In this document: positions 26,871 to 39,450 of the stretch, in pieces | Position numbering within the stretch: the first letter of the stretch is position 1 | Layout: the number at the start of each line of letters is the position of its first letter | Origin: Cyanoderma ruficeps | Lineage: Eukaryota; Chordata; Aves; Passeriformes; Timaliidae | Length of the DNA stretch: 64,000 nucleotides | NCBI GenBank assembly: GCA_008694505.1 | Contig: VZDJ01000623.1 | Span: forward strand, 7,532,194-7,596,193 | Direction of reading: 5' to 3' | Program-made: the position numbers and the translations under genes | The notes under the pieces: model-generated | The model's database searches: none | The model's input: the letters and a program-made list of their open reading frames with translations, nothing else | What the model was told of the DNA's origin: nothing

Positions 26871-29189
26871 GCAAAACATCCTCCAAAGCAACAACAAAAC
26901 CAAATATGCCCCACCCCCCCATCCCTACTCCACCCCCTTCTCCAAGCTGTTTAAGGCATAAATTGCTACCTACCATGATTTCTTCTTTGGGTATATTACC
27001 ACAGCCCAAATTTTGCCCTCTAGCAATGGATTTCTCAGTATCTCTGTGGTATAATTTAGCTGAAAATGTGACATTTTATATATATTTCATATGCTTCAGT
27101 AGATGTTTAAATATGTTGATCTTATTTTTCTCTTTAGTTTATTTAGCATATAAATTGTCTCTTTTTAGTGCAATCTATATTTTATCTCTTCCAAAAAGTA
27201 GTATAAGTTATAGGCCAAGAACAGATTTTTCCATAATACTACTCTAGCTTTAAGCTAGTAAAGACTGGTAAATGAAAAACCGTATTTACTACCATAACAT
27301 TAAAGTACCACAGAGAAGAACTGGATCCTGGGTTGATTCAATTCAGGAGAGCAACAGTCAACAAAAAACGGAGTGTCTACTTTACCCATCAGGGAACAGT
27401 GCACATATGACTCAAAACTAGTTTGCTCCATGGTGCCAGACAGCAAAATACAAAGCCTGCCTCATGTACACATTTTAACTCTTTTCACAGCCACAGCAAG
27501 TGGAAGAGGAGTGTTCCCAAGAGGCAAATATGTGCAGCCCTGCTGGCTGCTGTTGCCAGCTCAGAAGTGAGCACAAGTTCTCTGACCTGGAGAGAGCAGG
27601 ACATTATGAGTGTGAGCTGCAAGAAGCCTGTGGAGGCAATGGTCACTCCTGCTCCAGCTGTTACACAGCTGTGAGGGATATCTTTGTCTCCAGTTTCCAA
27701 ACGACCAAATAATACACAATCTTAGGGAAGTATTCATGTTTTTCCTAGCTTTTCATGTGGTTTCACTCATTAGAAACATGGAAGTTGTTATTGCAATGTG
27801 ACCAGACATCCATGCACCATTTATGATTTTTCCAGAGCCACAACCCCCTGATATGATGATCAAACCAATTTGATATCAGCCTCATTTCAAAACGTCATTA
27901 AGATTGCAACTCCCAAGAGAAACTACTGCATTTTTCTGAAGAAAGGCAGATAGCATTAAATCAAAGAACAGATTCTCCCGCAGTCAGGGATGGGAATGAT
28001 CACTCCTGCTTCCATACCAGGCCAGTGCATAAGAGGGTGAACAATTACGAACACCTTGTATTTTTGAAACACAGAGCATTATGAGTGTTAGCACAAATGG
28101 GAAAATAACCTCACCAAAGCCAAATGCAATGCTGATCATGTATTCAGATGTTTTTGGAGGAATATCAAATCTAACTCCATGTTCCTAATGAATACAAAAA
28201 GGCTGATTCTTCACAGTTGGCAGGTTCGTGTGAGCCATATAACAGAAATTTGTGGCTGTTCTCTCTCTGGAGTTAGAAGTAGGACTATCGAAATGATGGA
28301 TGGTAAGGGATGTTTTACAGTATCTGCTGCAAACCTGCTTACATTTTGCATATAAGTCCTTTTCTCTGCAGTGTGCTGGGAGAGCAGCAGATCTAAATGC
28401 TCTCAGTTATAAATGTCAGCTTCAAACCACTCAGGTGGGATCGACAGCACTAAACTGGATTAAAAACAGCCCACATGAGAACAGAATCAGACCCAGTAGT
28501 TACAAAACAGCTATATTAAAAGACAGTTAGCTGTTTCCATAGAAATGGAAATATAGATTCAATCCCTTCAAATCAGAACTCTGAACGAAGCAGAAGTAAC
28601 CAAACTGTTTGTAAATGTGTCATGTCAAACAGAAATCTCTGGTAAAAGTGCAGACTTGTAGTGCTTGTAAAGCTAATGTAACTAATGCTTATAACACAAA
28701 GTCAGGAAAAATGCAGGTCCCAGCATCTCCGGGCTGCCTTGCTCTTGGGAAGGAGGAAAATTGGAAGGCAACTGTACATTACTGATTACAGTGATAGCTC
28801 CATCCTTACCTCGGGGCAGAGCAGGGGGAAATGGGCCACTGAATAACAGAACCAATATGATTCCAACAGAAGCCTTTTATTGTTCACATTACATGGCAGA
28901 TATAGATTCTAGGTCTACTGTCCACGTGGGCATGCATCTCTGGGCTGGCTAAACTGCTTCTTTTTGAGGCAGGCACACATCCTTCAGGACATCCAGTTGG
29001 TCAAGCATGCATTCTCACATTGTGCTTCTTCTGTCTAGGGTTTACATTTTTTACATTTTTTTACAATTTCTCAGGCACTCTTCTTATTTAATCCTGTAGT
29101 TTTCTTAGTAATCTTGATGAATTCCTGAGAGCTCTAATAACAAAACTGCAGGTGGTTTGATAATATTACTCACAACCAATTTGGCTGGT

Positions 29190-29700
29190 GCATCAGAATG
29201 GGCTGTTATACGGGTACATTGCTACAGGGCAGGGCAGAGCAGCTGACCGTGTTCACACTCACTGGCGCTTACCCCAGGGTCCCTCTCCTGACACGGGGCG
29301 TCTCTGCTCAGGCAGCCAGGACGCGGTGCCACCAGATGGCACTCCAGAATGCTCGGCACCATCCCAGCCCTGCGGATCGGCACCGCTGGGACCTCCCCAG
29401 CCAAGGGAGTCGGGGTCAAGCGTGATGCCCGAACCGCTAGCAATACTGCCACGCAGAAATGTTTGTGGGATACGGGCAAGGACGAGCCCTCGGCAGGCAC
29501 AGATCGCTCCCTGCGGTGCGGGAATTCCTCGCTCAGTGCCCCGCAGCAGTCGGGTGCCAGCAGCGGCACTGGTGAGCCCAGCCATGCTTCCAGAGCTGGG
29601 TTTTAAATACCGAAATAGCCCCGCAAAGCTCCAGCAAACTGCCCAAGCAGCAGCTAAAAGGAGCTTGGAAGAGTGAGTGAGGAGAATAAACTGGAATTGT
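29190..29700. promoter_or_regulatory. Isolated CpG-rich patch (orphan CpG island or LTR promoter)
   Basis: Between about 29215 and 29580 CpG is frequent (for example GGGGCGTC, ACGCGGTG, GCGGATCGGCACCGC, GGTGCGGGAATTCC), unlike the CpG-poor flanks. Downstream on the plus strand lie TTTTAAATAC (29601-29610), TATA-like, and AATAAA (29685-29690) about 80 bp later, a spacing that would fit a U3-R layout of an LTR. Frames of 162 (plus) and 201 (minus) codons cross it, but neither shows a known domain; they are expected from low stop density. Whether it is a young LTR, a lncRNA promoter or an orphan CpG island cannot be decided here. Confidence 0.4.
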
Positions 29701-31616
29701 GAGTGCAGAAGACAGCAGAGCTGCAATCCCTGCAAGGGAGGCTGAAGACCCTGGAGTTGGGAGGTGGCAATAACGCCCCGGCAGCCAGAGCAGTGTCTGG
29801 CCTTCCAGGAGGGAGCCACAGCTCTACCGCTGACCATTCTTATTCCACACATAACGAAAATCAATTAGCAGACACTTTTCTTCCGAACTTAATCCTAATC
29901 TTGGGCTTTTCATTAGTTTGGGAGAGTACTGGCAACTCCCACGTCAGCAAGAATTTCCCGATTGCTTTCAGAAACGCTGCTTGCTGCATTCCTCTGAGAA
30001 ATGCCTTCCCATTTGCACAGCATAAACACAGGCATGGGCAAAACTTTCTGAAACCCTTTGCAGCAGCGTAAAATGGATACTCCTCCACATGCCTTTATTT
30101 CTAAGGGTGAACTTTGACTTCTCTGCTTCTAGCAGTACTTTCTAAAGGTTTTTTTTTCAGGGGTTGACGATAAAATGAAAAAAGGAAAGTGGATAAAAGC
30201 AAAAAAGAGCAAAATGTAAGTAAAACAACAAATAGACACTTCTTGAGGAAGACTGAAAATAAATAAATTTTTTTGGGAGAACTGTTTTGCACTAATTTAT
30301 TCTTTATTTCCAGCATATCCTCATGCCCACTGTGATTTCACAAGGCCCCTTAATTATCTTTGCTCATAACGGCAGGTTCCAGACCCTTATTCCCTATTTA
30401 CAGCATTTTGTCCTCCATGTAAGCCTATGGTACTTGCAACTGCTTAGGAAATGTTTGTGTCCTTGGTAGGAAATCACTTATGTGCCTTTGTTTTTGTATT
30501 AGGAATGGCTGATTTGGCTAGGCTGAAACTATTCATAGCAATAACAAAAATATGGAAAAAAATTCTGACATATTTCAAATACTAATTTCATTATTTTAAG
30601 AGTAAAACCTGCTATCAAAAGTATTTTTATTCCAATTAAGGTGTTCTAGGTTGGTGTTCTGACCTTCAGAAATTGTCCTGTGTTTTCAGTTCAGTCAGTC
30701 ACTATAGCAATGCCCTAAACCATTGTTATACTTGAAAACATCAATAATTTTAAAACCTTTTATTTGAATGTTTCTCTATTGAGGTAAACATAGATGCAGA
30801 GCTAAAGCTCTTGAAATACTATGCAGAAGTTTTTCATCCAGAGAGCTCTAGGAAGTAATGAAACTGTTGAACATTTTACACACACACTTGCAACATTGTT
30901 TTGAACAGCAGCAACTTGGTTACTATGTCATAAATACTTTATTTTCTCTACTGACTGACAGTAAAAACAGGGAAAATCCTATTTCTGAACCATCAATGGA
31001 AAAATTTGGGGCTACATCAATGTTTAAAAAAATTGCTTGAAAAGCTCAAAGCTTTGTTGAAAGTAAATGATTAATTCTTGAAAATTTTTGCACAGATACA
31101 GACATTAAAGCTGGAAAAAGTACAGAACTCCCTAATCTCCCTGATTATGCTTCCTTTAAGTAACTGCTCATTAAAATAATTTCATGCATGTCCTCCTATC
31201 ATGAGTGAAAATTAGACTGCCTGTTCAAAAAAGAAATAAATAAATGTGAGTCTTCCTTCTTGTTGCAAAACCAGGTTGAAAAAACAACATCAATTCCCCT
31301 CCTTTCTCCCATCCACCCACTCATCCAGTTTTTGTTTAGTGCAGATTTCTTTTTTCATTCCTACACCTTTAGATCTCCCCCAGGTCTTTCCAACAGTGCC
31401 CTGATCTGTCTGTGGTGTGACATACAAAACAACCCAGAAAAGTTTCGCAGCTCCTACTAGACTCGATTGGATCTCAGCTGCTTCTCTGACTGTGAACAAG
31501 TGTGGGCAGGGTGTGGTCATTCCTCCTTGTGGCCTCCTTTTCAGCCCCAAGCCTAGCCCCTGCTGAAAATCATGTACTAGGTTTCCCAACACATTTTTCC
31601 TACAAACAGCTCTAAT

Positions 31617-31900
31617 AATCACAGAATCACAGAATGTGTAGGTTGGAAGAGACCTTCAAGATCATTGAGTCCAACCCAGCCCTAACACCTCAACTAGATC
31701 ATGGTATCAAGTGTCACATCCAGTTTTCTTTTAAACACATCCAGGGATGGTGAATCCACCACCTCCATGGGCAGACTATTCCAGTATTTGATCACTCTTC
31801 CAGTGAAAAACTTCTTCCTAATATCCAACCTATATTTCCCTTGATGCAGCCTTAGACTGTGTCCTCTTGTTCTGCCAGTTGCTGCCTGGAGAATATAATA
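31617..31900 (-). mobile_element. CR1 LINE 3'-end fragment
   Basis: It starts with the antisense CR1 terminus AATCACAGAATCACAGAATG and continues through GGTTGGAAGAGACCTTCAAG, CATTGAGTCCAACCCAGCCC and ATCCACCACCTCCATGGGCA to CTTGTTCTGCCAGTTGCTGC. This is the 3' UTR and the very end of the ORF. It shows clear CR1 structure but carries no coding domain. The right edge is approximate. Confidence 0.93.
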
Positions 31901-33860
31901 GCAAAACTTACCCCCACCTTTAGGTCCCCAGAATTAAGAGCTGATGAAGACACCTTCCTCTTACCTAGAAGCCAGCCCAGTGCTTGTGTGATGAGCAAGA
32001 AAAAGCCATCTATTTTCTGTCCAGAGCTTTCAACCTGCCACGTGTTTTCCATGTTAATACATTTAAACACACATTACCAGAACTTCTCAGTCCTTTAAAC
32101 TGTTCCTCTGTGCATGACATACAGAAAGAGCCCCTTGATGACATCAAAGACAGAGATTATGTGGGATATTACATACACATTACAAACATAAGGATAATCA
32201 ATTCCTGCTGGAAAGTTACATGGATTTCAGCCCTTGCTCCAAGGACTATTTCATCAGGCAGTACAATGCTTCCATGTGAGCTCCTTGTGTTCTGACCTTG
32301 GGCTAAAATATCATCCTTCCTCTCCCTTGAATACGTATAGTTATGTACTTTTTGTAAATAAAAAAGCTGCAATATGAGAGATTGAGAAATGCAGGTGCCT
32401 TATCATCAGGCTGCCAAAGGGAGTTGATCACAGGATTTTTACTTACTGAATGGAGATTAACCATTAGATGGTGGAAAAAATGGCTATTGAACATGGTTTG
32501 TGCATGTAAATATCCCTTCCTACAATTTAACATGGGGCATAAGAATGTTGTAAGAATTTTTACACTCATATTGAAGACAGCAGTGGATTGCTTTCTTGGG
32601 CCCAATCTATACACCAGATGAACATTAATTATCAATATATAATTTATACTTAGCCAGGTTTATATCTCCAAGTTTCCCCTGACTACTCAAAGTCAACTCT
32701 GCAACACCATAACTCTGCAAGACCCAAGTCCTTCTGGAGTCCGACATCTGAAACCAGTGCAGTGTATCTTTGAAAGATGCTTACCCAGATCCAGCCCTGA
32801 TCAGTCAATCCTTCTCTTCTGCAGGTTTTAGAAATCAAGGTGACAATTTACTATCCTAACTGGGGACTTTGGACTCCACCTCTTTAATCTCCATGAAAAG
32901 TGTCACCACAGCAGCTATCTGCAGGTTCTGCAGTTGTTACATATTTTACGAAGTATGTAGATAGAAATGTTTTTTTCCCCCATCAAGTTTTCCTATTCCC
33001 ATGGTTTCCAACTGACACTTTAAATGAACAGTAGCTGATTTTGGTAGCTGTTTTACAGAAATACAGCATTTGGAGCCTTGCCCACACAACAGCAAAGTTT
33101 TATGGGTATTAAGAAAAGCAGAATTTATATTCCTAAAGAATTATGCCTATGCTTCCTGCAGCTAATAATGTCAATTTGTCTGAAGATAGCTGTTATATAC
33201 ATTAATTTTAATATATGGAGATCCCATACAAACAAGGACACAAAAACACAGCCATACTTCACTTACATCCATCCATTTATGCAGGAATATAGCACAAGAA
33301 TAAATGAATAATATTCAGTAAGTTTAATTTTCAAAAGACTTTACAACTTTTAGCAAAACCCAAGTCCTACCTCACCATTGCTTTTCCCATGCTGTTTCTG
33401 GCATCTCTGGCAGTGCTGTAGCTATTCCCTAAATGAACACTCTTTTCCCACCACAAGAGTCCACCCTGCTCCTGCTGGCCTGAGTTTGTGCCTCCCTGCA
33501 GGTGTTCCTGAGACACCCTTGGCTCAGCCACGCAGTTGTGGGTGCTGGTAGGGCCCTCCTGTTTGAGATATGCTGGGTAGGGAAAGATCTCAACTCTCTG
33601 ACATAACCCAAAATTTCAGAAGGCTCTTGGAACCCCATAGCCAAGTGATTCCACCCACTTCTTGTCTGTTGGCAGCTCAGTTATTTCTCTGAGCCTTGCC
33701 AAAGATGCCTCAGAGGAGTCTGGATAGGGTGGATTTCACTAGGTATTCAGCTGGTTTTTTCACACCACCACCACCTTGCAGAAACGGTCCTGAACCTTGT
33801 ATCCAACATTTCAGAGAAGACAGGAGAGACATAGTAAGGAAATCAAACTTTATAGGGAGG

Positions 33861-33920
33861 TATATTATATATATTATATTATATTATATTNTATATTATA
33901 TTATATTATATTATATTATA
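33861..33920. repeat. (TATAT)n AT microsatellite with one unknown base
   Basis: Alternating TATAT/ATATT pentamers over 60 bp with N at 33891. It is self-complementary and likely length-variable. Confidence 0.9.
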
Positions 33921-34404
33921 CTTTCCTATAACATTATAAAGTATCAATCTGCATCTCTTTCATTCATCGGATTATCATGTTCCATAATAAACATGATGCC
34001 ACATGTCGAAGTACACTTTGATCATGTTAGCATGAACACATTTGTTAACAGATTCTGGAAATAACAATAAATTATTTAGGTATTATAATGACTTTTATTT
34101 GGACACAATAGCAAAAATTTATTCTAAATAATAGTTATGTTTTCTAGCTTTTGTGTATAAAGGTAATTCAAAACTATCAAAACCTGTTTACCATGACAGC
34201 TATATTAGCATTTCTAAGTAAAAAAACCCAGTAAAATATTACCGTCATTCAAAATCAGTTTTAAGATAATTCCCCCTCAAATCAGGGCTTGGTTAGATTT
34301 ACATTAATTTTTTCAAAAAGGAATCTCTAAAATGCAGGGATCTTCAAGCAGTTGCATCTGATTAAACATGCCATGTTCAGAGAAGGAATAGCAAAGATTA
34401 AGAA

Positions 34405-34422
34405 GAAAAAAAANAAAAAAAA
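34405..34422. repeat. Poly-A run with one unknown base
   Basis: A-rich homopolymer interrupted by N at 34414, flanked by AGAAG on both sides. Confidence 0.85.
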
Positions 34423-35167
34423 GAAGATTAGATTTTCCGTGACTTTCCTCTTAGGTTTCTAACTAAATCCCATCTAGCGTAGACAGCAGTGTGTTTTAAC
34501 TTTCATCTACTACTCCGCAAATTATTTTTATGTCCTGTTACATAAGTACATCTTGAGTCCAATAATGCTTTAGAGGGATAATAAATAAACAGCAACATAA
34601 TAAAGAATGTTATGCTGCAAAGAGCAGTGCACAGGGAAAGTGTCCTGTCCAGCTGATTCTTTCCCAAGTGTGTAGCCCACAAATTCAGAAATATATCATT
34701 TAAGTTTAAGCACTTGAGCGTCAGATTTTCATTACTGTTCTAATAAAGTGGAATAATAGATTGATAGTTCTTTGTACTAATTGCAAATTCATCTGCACTT
34801 GTAAATTTTGCCAGGCAAGGGGAACCTAAAGCTAGGAAACATAGGCAAAGAATTATTTTAGAGCTCATCTGAAGAAAATATGGGGGAGCCTGAGAAAAGT
34901 TTGCTAACCTTGTAGATAAAAAAACTTTTAAATAATTTTGAATACCTCAAACATAATTATAAATCCTCTTCTTCCCTTTGGCTTCTTCAAGGCCATAACA
35001 ACATCATTTTCTGTGTCAACATAACTATGCAGGGCACTGATCTTAGAATCACCTGCAGGAATTTTGTACTTCTTTAATGAGCTATGCCCATAAATAAACT
35101 GCTTATTTGTTTAAAGTTCAAAGCATATTTAAAAATGTGTGCATTCAGAGTCTAAATCCATTTGCAT

Positions 35168-36575
35168 TATAGAATAGAATCACATAATTAATTTAGGTTG
35201 GAAAAGACCTCTAGGATCACTGAGTCCAACTGTTAACACAGCACTACCAACTCCACCATTAAACCATGTCTCTAAGTGCAACAGCTACACATCCTTTAAA
35301 TACCTTCAGGAATCGTGACTCCACCACTCTACTGTTCAAATGCTTCACAACCATTTCAGAGAAGAAATTTCTCCTAAATCTAAACCTTCTCTGGCACAAC
35401 CTGATGCCATTTCCTCTTGTCCTGTCATTTGTTACCTCAGAGTCTGACCCACAGCTTGCTGCAACCTCCTTTCAGGTAGTTGTAGAGTGAGACGGTCCCC
35501 TCTGAACTTCCTTTTCTCCAGGTTAAAGAACCCTGATTCCCTCAGCCACTCCTCATAATATTCCAGAGACTTCATCAGCTCTGTTTCCATCCTCTGGACT
35601 CATTCCAGCAATGCCCTTAGAGATCCCTTCTAAAAAAAAAAAAAATAATATAAACCTTGCCAAGCCTGGACTTGAGAGGGAATTACCTTAATAATGTCCT
35701 CCTCAGTGTTCTCCCAATAGAGGGATGCCCAAAACTGAACACAGGATTTGAGGTGTGGCCTCACCAGTGTGGAATACAAGGAGACAATCAAGGCCCTGGT
35801 CCTGCAGGCCACAGTGTTGCTGATACAAGCCCAGATGCCATTGGCCTTCTTGGCTCCCTGGGCACAGCTGGCTCATGTTCAGCTGCTGCAGATCCAGCAC
35901 CTGCAGATCCTTTTCCATCAAGCAGCTTTGCAGCCACTCCGCCCCAGTCTGTGGTGCTGTCTGGGGTTGTTGTGGCCAAACTGCAGCACTCAACCCTGTC
36001 ACACAATTGACCTCAGCTCATCAATCCTGTCCAGATCCCTCTGCAGAGAATTCCTGCCCTCCAGCAGATCATCACTCCACTCAACTTGGTGTCATCTCCA
36101 AACTCATGGAGAGAGTACTTGATCCCCTTGTCCAGATCATTGACAAAGATATTAAACAGAACTGGCCCCAATACTGTGTTCTGGGGAATCCCACTGGGGA
36201 CCAGCCACCAGCTGGATGTGACTCCATTCCCCTCCACTCTCTGGGCCCAGCTTTATCTGTCCAGCCACTTTTATTCCCAGTGAACAGTACTCCCATCCAG
36301 GCCATGAGCAGCCCATTTCTTCAGGAGAATGCTGTGGGAAATGGTGTCAAAGGCTTTACTAAAGTCCAGGTAGACAACACCCAGAGCCTTTTCCTCATCC
36401 ACTGTGTGAGTCACCTGGTCATAGAAGGAGCTCAGGCTGGTCAAGCAGGCCCTGCCTTTCACAAACCCCTGTTGGCTGGGTCTGATCCCTGGCTGGCCTG
36501 CATGCTGGCACTTAACTGTGATGGCACTCAAGATGTGCTCCATAACCTTCCCAAGCACTGAGGTACTGTTTTGCA
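35168..36575 (-). mobile_element. CR1 LINE, 5'-truncated, with reverse transcriptase remnant
   Basis: The antisense 3' end lies at 35168 (AGAATAGAATCACATAATTA). On the minus strand the RT segment reads VVYLDFSKAFDTISHSIL (within 36582-36271), then [20 protein letters not shown] and FGDDTKLSG (within 36237-36013), in broken frames; the FADDTKL-type catalytic box is altered to FGDD. The 3' part contains the familiar CR1 UTR (GAGTCCAACTGTTAACACAG). An insert with A14 at about 35630-35725 interrupts the CR1 match. The copy is about 1.4 kb and cannot encode an active protein. Confidence 0.95.
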
Positions 36576-36617
36576 TTGCCATAAATCACAGCTCTAAAAC
36601 AGGTTACAATATTTTTT

Positions 36618-36742
36618 TATAGAATAATCTGAATTGGAAGGGACTCACAAGGATCATCAAGTCCAGCTCTTAAGTGAATTGCTTATATGAGTATTGAACC
36701 CACAACATTGGTGTTATTAGCACAATATTCCAAACAACTTTT
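36618..36742 (-). mobile_element. TguSINE1-like tRNA-Ile/CR1 SINE
   Basis: The left part, AGAATAATCTGAATTGGAAG through GGATCATCAAGTCCAGCTCT, is a CR1-type 3' tail in antisense. It is followed by TATTGAACCCACAACATTGG and TGTTATTAGCACAATATTCC, which is the reverse complement of a tRNA-Ile body: a decayed B box (GGTTCAATA), the TGCTAATAAC anticodon-arm region, and a degraded A-box side. A tRNA-Ile head joined to a CR1 tail is the structure I recall for the passerine SINE TguSINE1. It is not a functional tRNA gene. Confidence 0.75.
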
Positions 36743-39255
36743 GGGAAAAGAAATCTCCAACTAAATGCAAAATAAAACATATGTATGAATATACTTTGAT
36801 TTTACCCAAGTATTATCTCATGGGCTAGTTCAGAAGTTTAAGCTAACAAGGAACTGTTGCAGTATTCTTCATTCTAACTAATAATTGTCAATTAAATTAA
36901 ATTTACCACCAACAAGCTACTATTATAATAAATGGCTAAATTTATTTTCTAATTCAGTCTGGTGTAGTAGATACACCAATTATTTTTATCTGCTAGCCCA
37001 AATAAGGGCACTTAAGAATGGTTATTCCTATTACAAGAAAAGAGCTGCATGATGAGGGATGGAGCCACAATGCAGTCCTACAGTTTGTTAAGTTCTCATG
37101 GTGAGGAGGCAAGACTGGAGAGTACAGTATTTGTCCTGCAGTCTTAGAAGAAGGGATAATTATTGTGCTCTCTGTGTTGTCATCCAGAAATACAGAATAT
37201 ATAAAAAAAAATTTAGAAATCCAAGTCCCCAGAAGAGTTTACAAATCTGGATTCCAGCCAGACACAACAGTGAGTGAAGCAAGCAGATGGGAGAATAAGG
37301 GCTAGGATAAGGAGCAAGATTCTCCTGCTAAGTAGTAGTCACAGCGTAACACCTGCCTACTGCCATCCTCTTATCACTGCAGAAAGCCAAGTGTTAGTAG
37401 CAACAAACACTGTCAAGTGCCATGCTTTTGCAAAAAGGAGTGAGCTCCCAAAGTGTAAGCACTCATAACAGTAAAAATCACTGCTAGAATCACAATTTCT
37501 AGAATCGTAAAAAGCGCCTGTGATTCAGAATAAAAACTACAAGCAGCTACATTCTTTGTCAAAGATTTATGTTGCCTTCTACATCTCCAGCAATTATCCT
37601 AGAAAATAACCCACTTTTCAAATGAAAAAACTAGACTTATAACTACTCAATAACATATAAATGTCAAACTAAAGGTAAACTGTAGGATATATGTACATAT
37701 AGTAGAATACTGAAGTTCAAAATAAATCATTAAGAACAGAAATTCAAGTTTATTTTAACTCTTTTTCACACTAGGATTAAAGTGAGTCTCAATATTCACA
37801 CAAACTTTGTTTTGATAATTAATTATAATACACATATATGCAAATCAGTTCAATGGAGTTTAATGCCATCACATTTACACCTCAAAGAAGTGTAAATTAC
37901 TTGTTCTTTTTGGCTGGAAAAGACTTGCTACTTCTAAATCACAAAATTTACTTATTTCCCTTAAATGTGTAGAAAACAAACAAACCTTGAAATTTTGACC
38001 AATTTTTTTACCTGTCTGGCTATTGCTGTCTAAGAAACAAGGTGATTTCTGGCTCCCTTGTAAAGACTGAAAATGTTCTTCAGGGAGACTTCTGTTAAAG
38101 ACACGGAAAATTCTAGTCTAATTCTTTCTTTGCTGTGGATTTTTTTTTCTAACAATAAACTGGCTAGCTTGAGAAGACAGTTTCATAATTAATGTCCTTT
38201 AGATTTTGCAAAGGTACAATCCAAAAGCAACAACTTTCAATATTTTTTTTTACATACAAAAATAATTTTTAGAAAATCTGACTAACTTTATTTCTTTTGA
38301 AGACAATGCTAAGATGGTGGACTCCAGTAAAGCCAAGGCACAAGAGTGTGCAGACTTGCCTTAGGAAGATCATTGCATAGACAAAATCTGCAGGTGGAAA
38401 CCTGTGTACTTTCTGAAAGAAGGGCACCCTGAGATTACTGAATACCAAAACTGAAGGAGCAGCATCAGGAAAACAATTAAGTACTTCAGAAAAGAATATT
38501 GTTGATTGAGTAGGTCAGACATTTTCTTATACTAATACTGCAGATAAACAGCTGCCAGTGCAGCACTCGGATTTTAAGTGCAAGCAGCAAGAACAAAAGA
38601 TTTGTTCTAGTGACACTTAAAAATGCATACTCAAAAATTAAATCACAAAATAAGTGCAGCACTATGTGGGTCCCACTGAAAATTTGGTTTCACCTGAAAA
38701 GAAGTAAAAAATAATTCATTATTAACTTATCTCTATAGGATAATGTAATATTCTCCTCTATTTCCAGCACTCCTTTCTAAAGTGTACCCCACAAATGATA
38801 AAATCCTGTCAAATGAACAATTTGTCATTTTCTGTCATCACTGGGAGAAATCAGTTTCAATCTGAGACCAGCTGAACCAATTGCACACATTTAGTATTGT
38901 AGTAATACCAATATATATATACACCCAGTAAATACATTATTAATTCATTCAGGGCTTCTAGGTTTGTAAATTAAGAGGGTTATTAATCTGGGTTTGGAAG
39001 AAGTGTCTTAAGAGTGTCAATTAATTTTTAAATTGAATTGCATACTAAGATCTTAACCTTCAGGTCAAGAGGTGCTCAGAAGCCAATTTAATATAAAAGT
39101 CAATGGGACAATTGCTACGAAGGAGTACTGCTCAATCTAATAATTGCAGAACTGGTCTCCATCCACAACAATACTGCTTTCCTAGAACTTTATGGCAAAG
39201 ATGGTGTGGCTCAATGAACAGCTGTGTCAGAAAACTCCAGAGACTTGGCACACAA
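36743..39255. other. Intergenic AT-rich DNA, nothing recognised
   Basis: No recognisable gene, RNA or transposon. There are almost no frames above 60 codons; the only one (37274-37468 plus, 64 codons) has no domain. Confidence 0.65.
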
Positions 39256-39450
39256 CCACAGAGAATTACTGAATTGTTGAGATTAGACACGACCTCTGGA
39301 GGTCACCAAGTCCAACCCAATGCCCAGAGCAAGGTCAAGTAGAGCAAGCTGCTCAGGGTTGTTGCCTGTTGGATCTTAGAAGCCTACAGTGAGTCAACCT
39401 CTCAGCAGAGCTTATTCTAGTGTTCAGCCACCCTCAACATCTGCTATAGG
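39256..39450 (-). mobile_element. CR1 LINE 3'-end fragment, diverged
   Basis: Segments GACCTCTGGAGGTCACCAAG, TCCAACCCAATGCCCAGAGC and TAGAGCAAGCTGCTCAGGGT follow the antisense CR1 3' UTR order, then a degraded 'ctcagcagagcttattctagtgttcagccaccctcaac' stretch. It is older than the other copies, judging by the damage, and has no coding part. Confidence 0.85.

Larger units (their letters stand above)
24051..31616. other. Intergenic DNA with simple repeats and one CpG-rich patch
   Basis: Mostly AT-rich DNA with no recognisable protein-coding exon. It includes TTGA and AATA microsatellites (26686-26718, 26833-26870) and the GC-rich patch at 29190-29700, listed separately. Moderately GC-rich DNA at 26230-26660 yields overlapping frames on both strands (138 codons plus, 77 minus) without domain signatures. 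Confidence 0.6.
31901..35167. other. Intergenic DNA, nothing recognised besides simple repeats
   Basis: AT-rich sequence with a TATAT microsatellite (33861-33920) and an A-rich run with one unknown base (34405-34422). Short frames only (up to 122 codons, one of which reads the TATAT repeat). No gene was seen. Confidence 0.6.

Noticed and set aside
29259..29864. 201-codon minus-strand frame in the CpG-rich patch
   Set aside because: Overlaps several other frames in the same GC-rich patch, with no recognisable domain; better explained by low stop density.
36693..36742. A possible tRNA gene
   Set aside because: Only a decayed tRNA-Ile-like body fused to a CR1 tail; the arms are not intact, so it is a SINE head rather than a tRNA gene.
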